A DNA stretch of 64,000 nucleotides from Podospora pseudocomata (lineage: Eukaryota; Ascomycota; Sordariomycetes; Sordariales; Podosporaceae). Positions 1-11,095 of this stretch are shown here, piece after piece. The first letter of the stretch is position 1, and the number at the start of each line of letters is the position of its first letter. A model generated the notes under the pieces. That model made no database searches and was not told the DNA's origin. It was given only the letters and a program-made list of their open reading frames with translations. The stretch lies in contig NC_085890.1 in assembly GCF_035222375.1 (NCBI RefSeq), forward strand, positions 2,666,001-2,730,000. The letters run 5' to 3'. The position numbers and the translations under genes are program-made.

Positions 1-422
1 GGGGGGAGGGGGGGTTGGTAAGATAAATAGGTGGCTCCATATTGGTTCTCTCTCTACACACTACCTGATCAGGAATGACTATGTAATCGATGCTATATAT
101 CTGTACTTGATGTGCTATCTCTTTTTGAAAGGGAAGAAGGAAAGCAGATAGAGAATGAGGGTATTCGTGTCGCTGAGGCTCTGAAAAAGGAGGTACATGA
201 AAGAATGTGTGAAATGCCATCGGGTGGGAACAAAGTGTGGGTTGGGTTGTTGTGTCATTCATGTCGGTGGAGGGTTTTTAAGCATGTGCCTCGACCATCG
301 GCTGGGTGACAGGGGAAACACGAGATGGTGGTTGATGTTGGGTGTGGTTGGCGGTGTTGGTCTCGACCTGAGGGTACAAGTCCTCATGCGTAGTGATAAT
401 ATCCCAAGTCGCAACCTTGAAC
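1..422. other. Intergenic, 3' side of caspase-like gene
   Basis: The window opens with a short G-rich run (bases 1-14). Several small open frames overlap one another and look like no known protein. This is probably the 3' flank of the minus-strand caspase-like gene that ends at 423. I see nothing else in it. Confidence 0.5.
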
Positions 423-2654
423 TCATCCAGAGATCGCAAGTTCTGTACCTCTTTCTTCTTCTGCTCTCGTCGCCTGCCGCGAAGGCATGTTGCTCTGACC
501 TTTCGGGGTGATCTTCTTGAAGAATACGTCCTCGCGGGCATCCTCCGGATGCAGCCAGGCGTGAAGGTCTGGCTGCGAGTAATGCCGGAAGTTTGTCGCC
601 TTGCTCGAGATGAGAACTATAATCTTGTCGTGCATTTGGAAGCCTGGTTGTTGGGAGGCGGCTTGGAGCTGTGGGGGGACTGTGATGTTGAGCTTGAACT
701 TGGGGTCGATGGCCTCTCTGGGGTAGACCTCGAAGCTGTCGGCGCCTTCGTCAGGGAAGATCTGTGTTATGCCGTAGGTTGGATCAAGGTTGAAGATGGT
801 AATGAATTGGGTGAGGGCTTCCTCTTCTTGGTTTAGTATCCGGATAGGGCGGGGTTCGGTGTTTTTGAAGACGACCCCGTACTGCACCTTGGCGGGAAGC
901 GTGGGGCTGTTGGACCTGTTGACATCATGGATCCGTTTTATCTCGAATTCGTACCTGGGGTTCCACGGATTTGTGGAATCTTCACGGGCGGCGAGGTTGG
1001 TGAGACGCTGGTAAGGGGAGAGGTGTTGAACGATGAGGGAGAGTGTTCTGGCGTTGCTGTCGTCGTTATGGTCGAGGCTGGGGACATTCTCCATTATCTC
1101 TGTGTTGTTGTTGTGGACCACAAGTCTTGTCCCATCCTCAGAGGGCTTGACGTAAAAGGTGTCAGGACAAGTGACTTCTGGGACAATATCCGGATCAGAG
1201 TGTAGTCTCAAGTCAGCCGTGGGCCGCAATAGGTCTTCCGGCAGCTCTCTTCAGGAGTTTTGGAGACGAGTGGCTGCTTGATTAGAAAGATTGACTGTGT
1301 CAACGTAGATTACGGGGCGATGGTTGCGTTGGACCAAAACGGCGAACCAACCAACCTTGGGAATATTGGCAAGGTTGGATGTGGTCGGAACTCGCGCAGC
1401 AGCCGTCATGTTGGTGACCTCGAGAATGATAGCTTCGGCAGCCCGCTCCTCGTCAGGATTGAGTAAGCCGAAGGTGAACTGATCCGGTCTGTAGAGGGCG
1501 AAGCGGTCCCCAACCTCGACCCCATGAGAAGCACCCCTGCTGATGGTGACAAGAGTGAATCCCACTTCTTTCTCTGTCTTTGTGACATTGCCCTGCATCA
1601 CGCCTCTAAGAGCCGACTTGGTATTTGTGCCAAAAGCCAGACGGTTGCGGTTTCCTAGAAGCATGGGTTGTTGAGGGAAAATGTTGTTGCGGATACCGGA
1701 CTTGGATACAAGGTGAGTGATGAGCATATCGTAGGTGATTGGGATGATGGAATCTTTCAGCGCCGTCACGGTTTTGTCGAGATGGTATGTCATTGTCCCC
1801 CTTCCACCAGTTTCATATGCGAATTCACTTGGCTGACAGGCTGCGAGCAGATTGTGCCTCCGGTTGCGATACAGCCAGCTCTCCTGCACTTTCACGTTGC
1901 GGCCATCTCCATCACCACGGCCCACTTCAGTGCCAGAATCAATCTCATCATTTGAGTCCGAATCGGGAAAAGGACACCGAATGCTAACACTCTCAAGTCC
2001 GGCGGCATCCTGACCATCCAAAGCATCATGTCCACCACCAGAGCCTGAATGCAAGCTGTCCCGATCGGCGCCTCCTGAATGACAACAGTCGAGGGACACA
2101 AATACCGTGAGACCCAGCTCATTCGGCCCATCCAAAACATTGGAAAGCTCAACATCCATCAGGGGCTCTCCCAGAGTGCACAACCCCTCATCGTAGGCAC
2201 CTGCAGACTTCAAACCACCATTCTCTGGCTTATGGTAGATTGTTTTGGTGCGCTTGCCGTGGCCAGAGTAGTGCAGGAAGAAAAGGGCACCAGGGCCGCT
2301 CGCAACCGCTCTTCCGGCGACCTCCTCAATCAGGGCAAGGACATTGGTTTTAGTCGGCAAAGTTTCCAATGTCGACCCATGAGGGGACGTGAGGGTATGA
2401 ACATTGCCGGCTGGAACGCGGAGGGTGGTTGTGAGGAGTGTATCGATGATGTCTACATCCTTGACACAACCGTATAGATTTTTGACATTGTTGTACTGCC
2501 CGCGGTAGTTGTTGATGCCAATCAACACGGCAAATATCTTCTCAGGTGCGACGGCCATTGTTGCTGGGACTGAAAGCTTCCGGTCTTGTGTCTTGAGTGA
2601 GGTTGGTAATTTTGGGCTCGGCAGGTCAACGAGTGTATTGATGAAACTGATCAC
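423..2654 (-). CDS. Caspase-like (peptidase C14) protein, frame interrupted once
   Basis: This is a cysteine-protease-fold protein of the fungal metacaspase-like type. The first block (2654-1251, 467 residues) has FAVLIGINNY near residue 41, the His motif HYSGHGK (His132) and the Cys motif SLDCCHSGG (Cys190/191), the two catalytic signatures of clan CD. A likelier start than the first Met is Met33 (MAVAPEK), just before the domain. An in-frame TGA at 1253-1251 is followed in the same frame by about 275 more coherent residues, including YGITQIFPDEG near residue 160 of the second block, ending at 423. Seen in the sequence: one stop inside an otherwise continuous frame. I found no convincing intron that removes the stop and keeps the frame. 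Inference: a nonsense allele, a sequence error or read-through. The second block is unlike any domain I can name, but it reads as real protein. The gene is divergent from the TPR-CHAT gene, so two clan CD proteases share one promoter region. Confidence 0.8.
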
Positions 2655-3747
2655 CGGGCAGATTGTGTGACAGGGAGCATGAGCTTATATCCAAGTCAGT
2701 AAGCGTTCGGAGAGGTAGAAATTCTCAAGACAGTGGATGTCTTTTCCCAGCCTCGAACAGTATGTGCGGGTCAGGTAACCAGTGCAAGACACGTCACCAA
2801 ATTGTTGGTGTCAAATTAACTTGGGAAATACAGAAGGTACATACCAATGTGATCATTTTGCCATTGATATTCCACGCGGCATCGGCGGCAGAAGAAAACA
2901 TCCAACCGTTAGATGAACGACGGCCACCTTACATATCCCTACATATAACTTCCAATGTAACTCTGACACTGGGTAGAAGAACTTCATGATTTGATGAACT
3001 GCATGCATACCTGATATTTCTTTTGGCCGAAGAGTCTAGATCCTCTCTCTAAGGTAAAATCGATAGAACTGCGCCAAATAAATACCGAGGGCCACACATA
3101 TGCCAGAACTGTGCCCTTGCACTGGTCAAAAGAGATGTTGTGGCAAAGACCAGCCAAGACATTGACATATGGCCTTGGCGAGTCAGGACTCGTTAGATAT
3201 TCGGCCTGTCAATGTTTAGTGGGTGTCTCCTTTCTGCCTAACCAAGTCGCAAAGTACCTGCCAGAGATCAATGGAAAAGTGTTACATCTGATAACTATCG
3301 GCCACAGACTCACGAAAGTGAAAAGATGGAGTGCCCATGACCAGGATGAAAAGCAGGGCGAACACCCACACATCTACTAAAGTTTCCGATAGCATACATT
3401 GGAATTTTGTTGATAATTCCAAGAGTAAAACGGCAAGAAACTGAGCTTGGCATAAGATTCGAGTAGATCAGGCGGTAGTTGAGCATATGCTGGCTGCCCA
3501 AGCTGAACTGCAAGGTCGAACATGCAGAATTTCATGACTGACCCGGAACAGTCATTTTTTGGATCCGAGTTACGCGAGTCTGTCATCCCATCCTCCAGAG
3601 TTTTCGGTCCCAGTTTTGGCAACTTTCTGTCTGAGCTCGAGACGAAATTTACCCCAGCAGCGGCCTTTCTGCCTCCAGCTTTGATAGTTTGATCTGAGCA
3701 TCGGCACACATTGTTTCTCCAAGACCACCAACCAACCATTAGAGGAG
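2655..3747. promoter_or_regulatory. Divergent promoter region, caspase-like / TPR-CHAT
   Basis: About 1.1 kb separates the two divergent protease genes. Short open frames on both strands show no family resemblance. The region should hold both promoters, but I see no clear TATA box or named operator. Confidence 0.45.
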
Positions 3748-6700
3748 ATGGATGCTTTTTGGGAAAATCTCTCAAATTCCATGACCCTGCAAGACATAAA
3801 GTATGTTCTTGAACGTTTTCAAGAGCTCTTCTCTACGAGACAGCCACATGACTCTCCTAGCATGGCTTATCTCCTGAGCCAGGAGAGTCTCACATGGCAG
3901 TTGCACTTTGCCAAAACTATGGACAGTGCTTCTCTCCAAAAAGCGCTCGAAACAAGCGACGCTGCTCTCTGCCATTTGCAACTTGATGGGCCCAATGGCC
4001 CTAATTCTGACAAGAGCGCGGTCTATGAGAGTGTCGCCAACAGTCGCTACACTCACTTTCAAGCAACTGGAAGTTTTGACAGCATCAAAGCTGCCATAGA
4101 CAACTGCATTGTGGCACTCAACTTCGAGGAGGCCGGAACTGCACGGTGGAGTGCTCTAGCCGTTGCAAAATTGAGCATTTACCTGATGGATCGGGTCGTG
4201 ATGCTCCCTACACAGGAGCACGTTTCCGAAGCCGTGGAATTCTTTCGAAAACATTCTTCTACAGCAATCAAGCTCAGTCCAACCTACCACGCGCAGTTCC
4301 TATCTAGATTCAGCGTGGCTCTGTTCCACAAGTGCATGTTCGTTTCTGACGAGCCTGCCATCATGGAGGAAGCTCTGAAGCTTGGTTATCGGTCCATCGA
4401 CATCATTCCGCCTGAAGCTGCAACCATGGAATACACAAATTGTGCGGGGATTCTTCACCAACGCTTCCAACAAACCCTTCAGTTCAGTGTACTTGAGCAC
4501 GCTCTTCAGATCTCCCGGTTGGCTGTGAAATATGAAGCGTCGAAGGACGTTGCGGAGAAGGCTGGGAAGCTGACGGCTCTCGGCAACATGCTGGTAACCA
4601 AATGTCAAAGATACATTGAAACCAAATCTCGGGAAGCATTGCAAGCCTTAGAGGAGGCAATCCAGCTGGGTCGAGAGGCCGTCCGCACTCTGCAGCCAAT
4701 AGACCCAAGTTCCAATGCACTTCTCAGACACGAAAAGTCCCATACGCTCACTTTAATTGCACCATGGTTCGCCCTCAAATTGAGTGTAACCGGAGATCTT
4801 CGGTGTGGCGAGGAAGGTGTTCGGCTTCTTCAACAGGCCCTGACACTGACCTCGGATGGGCATCCAGCACGTCACCGAATTCTTACCTACTTGGCTCACA
4901 TCCTCGAAACTCAACACCAGATCTTGAAAGGCTGTAAGAATAAACGGCAGGCAATGGAAAAGCTGGACGAAGCCTTGAGATACGGCCGAGAGGCCGCTGA
5001 AGCAACACCGGAACTGGACCCAGCCCGAGGCGAGCGTTATATGAATGTTGGCAAGATGCTTCTGAGTAAATGGCTCTTGAATGGAGACGACCAACCCGAA
5101 GAAGATGAAATGCTCGTGCTGGAGGCAAGGAAGCACTTTTGCTATGTGGCCAACCTAGCCTCGGCGCCACTTCTGTTGCGTTTGCCTGCGACAATTCAAG
5201 GGGCTCGACTACATCTGGAGAAGGGTGAAGTAACCGAAGCACACCAGCTCTTGCAGACCGGAATCTCCCTCTTGCCGACCCTTCACCCGCAAATTCTCTC
5301 TGCCGAAGACTTCAGGGCTACGTTGTCTCAAGTATCCGGACTCTCTACATTGGCCGCCTCAGTCACCCTAGAAGTCGACAAAAGCCCCTTCGACGCCTTG
5401 ATGTTTTTGGAGGCCGGCCGTTGCATCATTTCTGGGCTCTCCATGAGTCTCAAGACAGACATGATTCAGCTTCAGCAGAGAGACAAGGGGTTTGCTGATA
5501 GCTACGAGAATCTGAGAAAGAGGCTGGCTGCAGTTAGTCGACCTTCCCCCAGCGCATTGACCAGACCGCGACCTGTCGAAACGCAGCAGGAAGAGCTGCT
5601 CCAACAACTTTCACAAATGGAGGGAGAGATACGAATGTTGAAGGGGTTTGAAACCTTCCAGTTGCCCCTATCTGAAGAGATGGTCAAAGAGCTGGCTCAA
5701 GAGGGGCCCATTGTGGTTATCAATGTCACATACCGACGAAAGCGACGCCATCATCATCACTCCTGATGAGATCAAGTCTGTGCAACTCAAACATCTCAAA
5801 TATGAAGAACTGGACAAGAAGGTTGTTGTCTTTGAGAAGCTTGGAAACGGATCAAGACGCAACGTCGTAGTTGCAGATGAGTGCGAAGATGAGCCAGGAG
5901 ACGAGGGTAGTGAAGCACTGTATTGGCTTTGGAATGTCGCAGCACGTCCAATTCTGGATGAGCTGAGGGCTCATCTGGGCGATTCGAAGCGAGTTTGGTG
6001 GATTACCAGCGGACTGGCTGGGAGAGCACCTCTCCACGCAGCCGGAAGCCATGGCTTCAACTCCACTGAAAACACACTTAGCCATGTCATCTCATCCTAC
6101 ATCTCATCACTCAAAGCTCTCCGATACGCGAGGCAGGCTGCCACATCTGTCAACGCACAGCCTAAGAGGAGCATGCTTCTGGTGACAATGCAAAAGAACC
6201 CTCCGCCGCATTGCAAACTGGATACGAGGCACGAAGAGAATGTGATTCGAAGCGTTTTTGGACAGGACATGCTACATCTCGAGCATCCAGATCCCGAGCT
6301 CGTCCTTAAGGAGATTCCCACCTGCTCTTTTGTCCACTTTGCCTGTCATGGGGCCTCCTTTAGTTCCGACCCGTCGAGAAGCGGACTTCTTCTGATCAAG
6401 GACGGGAAGGCCGCGATGCTCACCGTGGCTCAACTTGAAGAGGTTGATACAGAGCAGGCGGCGGTAGCCTATCTGTCTGCATGCTCGACAGCGCAGCAAA
6501 CAGAAGGCAAGCTGGCCGATGAGGCGATCCACCTCGGAAACACATTCCAAGCTTTGGGCTTTCAGCATGTAATTGGGACAATGTGGGGTGCTAATGACAA
6601 GGCGGCTGGGGATGTGGCAAAGAGATTTTATGCCAAACTAACCTCCGCGGGTGATATTGGTGTGGCACAGGCGTTGCATCAGAGCATGTTGGAGTATCGC

Positions 6701-6766
6701 AGCGCCACCACGGGCGATGAGAGACATTTGTTGGCTTGGTGTCCATTCATTCATATCGGGGCCTAG
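3748..6766 (+). CDS. TPR-CHAT protease, frame shifts once
   Basis: CHAT is a caspase-like protease domain usually fused to TPR helices. Residues 1-672 (3748-5766) form a helical TPR-type array with repeated A-x-x-x-G/A patterns (for example EALRYGREAAEATPELDPA). The CHAT domain lies in an overlapping frame from about 5750 to 6766. It has the catalytic His in HFACHGAS (codon at 6347-6349) and the catalytic Cys in YLSACSTA (codon near 6482). It ends with LLAWCPFIHIGA, the usual end of the family. The conserved lead-in GPIVVINVT is in the first frame and SDAIIITP, which follows it directly in relatives, is in the second. The frame therefore changes by one base near 5745, beside an A run. No intron of normal length fits. 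This could be a sequence error, a lesion or, less likely, programmed shifting. The gene lies between the caspase-like and gasdermin-like genes. Known fungal gasdermin genes often neighbour an S8 or CHAT protease gene, which suggests this protease could activate the gasdermin. Confidence 0.85.
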
Positions 6767-6892
6767 GCCTTACAATCTGGCGTTCCCACAACCATGTCCT
6801 TGCCGACAAGACCGCTAGATAGGTACCTTATATATCTGAGCTATTCCTCCACATACCCTCAAGTCCCGCTCTCGTCATCCCAACGACCCTAC

Positions 6893-7777
6893 TCAAGAAT
6901 CACTATCATCCTCATCCGACGACACATCAGACTCACAAGCCCACCCAAAAACAACCCTCTCCCCATCCACACTCTTCGCCTCAAAAATCGCCTCAGCCCC
7001 CTGCCCCGTACCCTCCGCCAGCCCAGCCCCAAGGTACACCTCCCTCTCTCCCTCCTCCTGCTCACCCCCCCTCCCACCAACCCCCTCAACAACCGCCTTC
7101 CACCGATTACTAACCCCCAACTCCGGCCTCGCACTCCCCCCCCAAAACTCCCTAATCTTCACCTTCCGATAAGCAATAGCATATATCCTCTCCCCCTCAT
7201 TCCTCACCCTAGTCCTCACCCCTTTCCTCACCTCCCTCCCCCCCTTGACCTCAACATCTGTCAACCCAAGCAAATCTCCCCCAACAGCCCCAACCGGCAT
7301 CGCAACCCCCCCCTGAACCCCAACCCCCGACCCCCCCTCCTCCCTCTCAACAGTAGCATTCTCAAACGTCCTGAAACCAGTTATGAACTGCGGCGACAAC
7401 CGCCTCACCCGGCAGTTCTCCAATCACCGCTGCATCTCCACCCCGGTCTCGGGACCAAAAACGATGGACTGGAAGAGCTCGTCCGGGTTGTTGAGGGAGT
7501 AGATCTTGCCCGTGTCGGCCAGGATGCGGAGAACGGTCGACTTGCTGTACGACACAGAAAAGGACGCGAACTTGGTGGCGAGGACGTCGAGGAAGGTTCT
7601 GGAGCTGGCGTCGAGCTCGGCGGAGAAGAGCGTGTCGGGTTGGATCGTGAAGGCGGATTCGGGGACGGGGTGGTAGGGTCGCTTGGCGTCTTGGTGGGGT
7701 TGGGTGAGGTGGGGGACGAAGCTGGCGAGGGAGATTTGGGAGAGGAGGTAGGGGGAGTTTGTGAGCATGAAGGCCAT
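6893..7777 (-). CDS. Gasdermin-like (RCD-1/HET-Q1 family) pore protein, interrupted once
   Basis: Two blocks lie in the same minus-strand frame. Block one (7777-7424, 117 residues) starts MAFMLTNSPYLLSQ and contains LADTGKIYSLNNPDELFQ. Block two (to 6893) contains FITGFRTFENATV and ends in a very acidic tail (SDVSSDEDDSDS). The pattern and total size (about 275-294 residues) match my memory of fungal gasdermin-like proteins, which form membrane pores after protease removal of a short C-terminal peptide. One interruption separates the blocks. A short in-frame GT-AG intron with a TTTCAG acceptor could span it, or the gene may be broken. The gene converges on the TPR-CHAT protease gene with about 125 bases between, the usual protease-gasdermin neighbourhood. 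The family call rests on motif memory, not a search. The alternative is another fungal membrane-associated protein with the same fold pattern. Confidence 0.65.
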
Positions 7778-8562
7778 GGTGGTTGAACTTATTGGGGGTT
7801 GCGGGGGTGTGTGGGCCGGCGTGGGCTCTTTGCGCTGATGAAGAAATATCTATGTTTGAATGATGTGAGTAGTGAATGATACTTCTGTTGGGGGACTTTA
7901 TGGCTTACCAGATTGGTAACAATCAAAGATCTCCCTTGACACAGTTCGCGTCTATTGCCAAAAGTCTAGATATCTTGAGACGCTGGATATAAGCAAGACG
8001 GTCGACATGGCTTTGGGCTTGAATTGAGAGACTTGGGTGGAGTAGTTGGGTTGCATTCACGCATGAGAAGACCAGTTGCACAAGGGCGAGTATTGCTTTG
8101 TCCAATTACACAATCAATTCAAGATGCTTATTCAATTCTCTCTGCCCAATTCGGGTCGAATGTGGTGCCACACGAGGAGTCCTTAGGCTTACGCGGTCAT
8201 GACATCGAGAAGCACCGGAGTCATGAAATTGGGATGCCATTCCCTCTGTTAAAACTTAAATTCTGTCCTCGGTCCTCGAAATGAGACAGTGTTATTAGTT
8301 TGTCTTGATCCTCGGCTCACAATTCGTACAGGTAGTCTTGATACAACGCTTCAAGCATCATGCTTTGATCAAGGAGTCGATGTGATGGTTCATACCGTTT
8401 CGATACCTTTTATAAGGTATATTCTGGAAACAAACCTTCCCCCAATCTATGATACATATTACAGACATATACCACCAAGTCCCATTGTAGTCATATACTC
8501 TATACCCCCTATATACCCACCCATTTAAACCCTCACATCTATCATCATACAAATGACCCCCT
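7778..8562. other. Intergenic, gasdermin-like promoter side and ALG9 3' flank
   Basis: About 790 bases hold the upstream region of the gasdermin-like gene and the downstream flank of ALG9. The part near 8440-8530 is AT-rich with repeated ATATAC-type steps. The small open frames are not protein-like. Confidence 0.45.
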
Positions 8563-10524
8563 TTACCTCCTCTGCTTCAGCAAACAATGCCTCCCCCACT
8601 TCCTCCTAAACCCCTCAGGAATAATTTCCCAATCAGGCACCCAAACCGCCCTCGCCAAAAACGGTGTGCTCTCCGCATCCAAGAAAGGAAGACACTTGAC
8701 CTCCTCCCACCGATCCACATTCTTCGCATAGTCCGGCTCATTCGGCGGAAGCTCCACATCCCCCCTCTCCGGGAACTGCGTGTCCACCATGAAAACACAC
8801 ATCCTCAAGTCGACATACTTGCCCATGTCCTCCTCGTTCTTGTTGTTCAACCCGATGGTAGGCAGCCAAGTCCCGCCAAAGAAGCCAAACCCAGTCGTGG
8901 CCTCGCTAAACTCTCCAGGAAGCAAGCCACGGAACTCGGAACGGACAAATTTGGCGTGCATATCCTTGGGGAGGAAGTACGAAGTAGGGAAGCGGTACCA
9001 ATCCTTGCCAAAGCAGACTGTGTCGCCCCGTCCGCCGACCTCAAAGAGCGGATCGTAGAGGGACAATGGGGCGTGGTAGGCAGTGTACATGCCACCAATG
9101 CGGGCAAGACCGACAATAGCTGACGTCACGAGCCCAAGGCTGACCACAGCCAGCTTGAGTTTGGCTGGGATCTTTCCCACGAGCGTCCTGGGGCTTGCGT
9201 TACCAAAGAAGGTGAGGAAACTGTGGAAGGCCAGGGCAGCGTTGAGAGCCAGGAAAGGGTATACAGGGTACATGAAGCGCTCTTCCTTGTGGGGCTGAAG
9301 GGTAAAGATGCCCAGCCACATGTAAAAGGGCGTCAAAAAGACAAAGGTACGAAGCCCAGACTGGAAAGTCTCTCCTGTTGAGCGCATGAAGAGCTTCTGC
9401 AAGAAGAACAGCGGTAGAGAAACCAGCGCAAGGATGAACCAGATGTTGAAGTTGAGCAGCAGGTTCTTGAAGTAAAAGGTCCAGGGCTCGGTGCCGTAGA
9501 GGTCGGGGCCGCCGGTCTCGGAGAAGATGTTGTACTTGATGATGTTCCAAGAGACAAGTTCAAACCTTCTGTAGAAAAAGGTGTTGATAGAAGCGTCAAG
9601 GCCCTATTGGCTAGTTAGCGTTGGCGTTTGACCCAGGCGGGTCATGAAAACTTACAACTAGAAGAACTCCGGCCATAACACCACGAAAAACGCGAAGCGC
9701 AGACTCAAACATACGATCCTGGTCACTGACAGCAGCAAAGAAGATCTCCTCCGCAACGAATGGCGCGCAAAGAGCGGCGGCAAACGGCCAGCCAAGAACG
9801 CCTCCTACGGCGAACCAGAACATGCCCATCGCTGTCTTGATCCCACCGCGCCAGTTCATGAAGGCGGCCGCGCCAAGACAGGACATGTACATGGCAAAGC
9901 TCGAGGGAAGATAGGCCGTGCTCGCGTGGAAATTTCCGGGGCTGAAGATGGTGGCTATTATGAAGAAGATTCCAACACGGGGGCTCAGGGCCAGGCAGAT
10001 GGAGCGCCACATCAAGGTCTGGCAGAATGCGCACCCCACGGCGAATGCATAGCGGAGGAAGTAGAACTCGGCCACCTTGTTAGAGTGAGGCAATAGACGG
10101 CGAATATTGGCAACAACGGCGTGGATAGCAATGTAGAACCAGCTCCTGATGCTGAACTCGGGGGAGTATTCCCAGGTCTGAAGACCGTAGCCATGGCTGA
10201 GGTAGTGGGTAGGTTCCCAGTAGTTGAACGTCTCGTCGCAATCTTGGATCGGGGAGAAAAGAGCTGCTACGGCATTGGCGGCTAGGAAGAAGTAGAAGGC
10301 AGAGATGGGTTGAATCGCGAAGGCATCTTTGATAGCCCTGGCCGAGAAGCGCATGTCAGCTCAACATTCCCAAGTATGTATTCGCGGGACACCCGGCTGG
10401 GATATGACGTGGGTAGCAGAGAAACTCACTGTTTCCTGGCGTGTTTTGCTGATGGATGTACGAATTCTCTCTTCTCCTGGCTGGGGGCAGGCTTGGGAGC
10501 TGCTGGTTTGGCTTTGGGAGCCAT
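8563..10524 (-). CDS. ALG9: Dolichyl-P-mannose alpha-1,2-mannosyltransferase ALG9
   Basis: This multi-pass ER enzyme adds alpha-1,2 mannoses to the lumenal lipid-linked oligosaccharide (GT22 family). Three exons fit: 10524-10430, 10337-9656 and 9603-8563. The introns are 10338-10429 (GTGAGT donor, GCTGAC branch) and 9604-9655 (GTAAGT). Spliced length is about 605 residues, normal for ALG9. Evidence: QDCDETFNYWEPTHYL in the first lumenal loop, which holds the catalytic acidic residues of the family; LQPHKEERFMYPVYP in the second half; and many hydrophobic segments. The start MAPKAKPAAPK is chosen because exon 1 joins in phase to AIKDAFAIQP. The gene reads cleanly and is divergent from NAF1 with 571 bases between. 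It is a useful control, because no lesion is seen in its frame. Confidence 0.93.
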
Positions 10525-11095
10525 TGTGTTGTTTTGGACCCTATTCCGGGGCTGCAGGAGGAAAGTGATTGCATTCAGCTGCCACTTTTTTGCGGGAGCT
10601 GAAGAACACACACAGACGTCAGCTCTCCAGCGGCTTCGATGTCCCCAAGCCAAGACGTGCTGGCAGTCAATGCCGCTAACCGCCTCAGGTAAGGCGCCAT
10701 TAAGCGAGCGATCCACTTCCCGAAGAGAGTCCGTGCGCGTTACTTGCCGGCGTTCTCTGAACTTTTTTGGAACCAGACTTTTTTTGCGTGGCCATCAGAG
10801 AACCTTTGCGACTTCATCAGAGGTTTTGAACAGTCTTTTCTCTAGTCGGAATAGGAGATTTGGTTCATCTCTTTTTTGTTTTCTATCTTATCAGATCAGA
10901 CTATTTTCACGTCGAAATATCTCCTCTCTCTGCCATCTCGATATCATCGCCCTCACGACTTTCTTATCGCACCTGAATCGCCTTATCGAGTATTGATCGA
11001 TCGGAAAGCCTGTGAAGCTACTTCACCCAGAACTATAGCACCCTACATACTTCCCACCTCTTTTCACCACATTTTCCATTCAGGGAGTACAAAGC
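10525..11095. promoter_or_regulatory. Divergent promoter, ALG9 / NAF1
   Basis: A 571-base shared upstream region of two divergent housekeeping genes. The part nearest NAF1 is pyrimidine-rich (CT tracts near 10870-10990), as is common before fungal start codons. No open frame in it is convincing. Confidence 0.5.

Noticed and set aside
1251-1253. Programmed stop read-through in the caspase-like gene
   Set aside because: The stop context lacks the CTA that favours read-through. Nonsense change or error is simpler, though not excluded.
6794-7786. 330-codon plus-strand frame, Pro/Leu-rich then Gly/Glu-rich
   Set aside because: It is antisense to the gasdermin-like gene and has only low-complexity composition.
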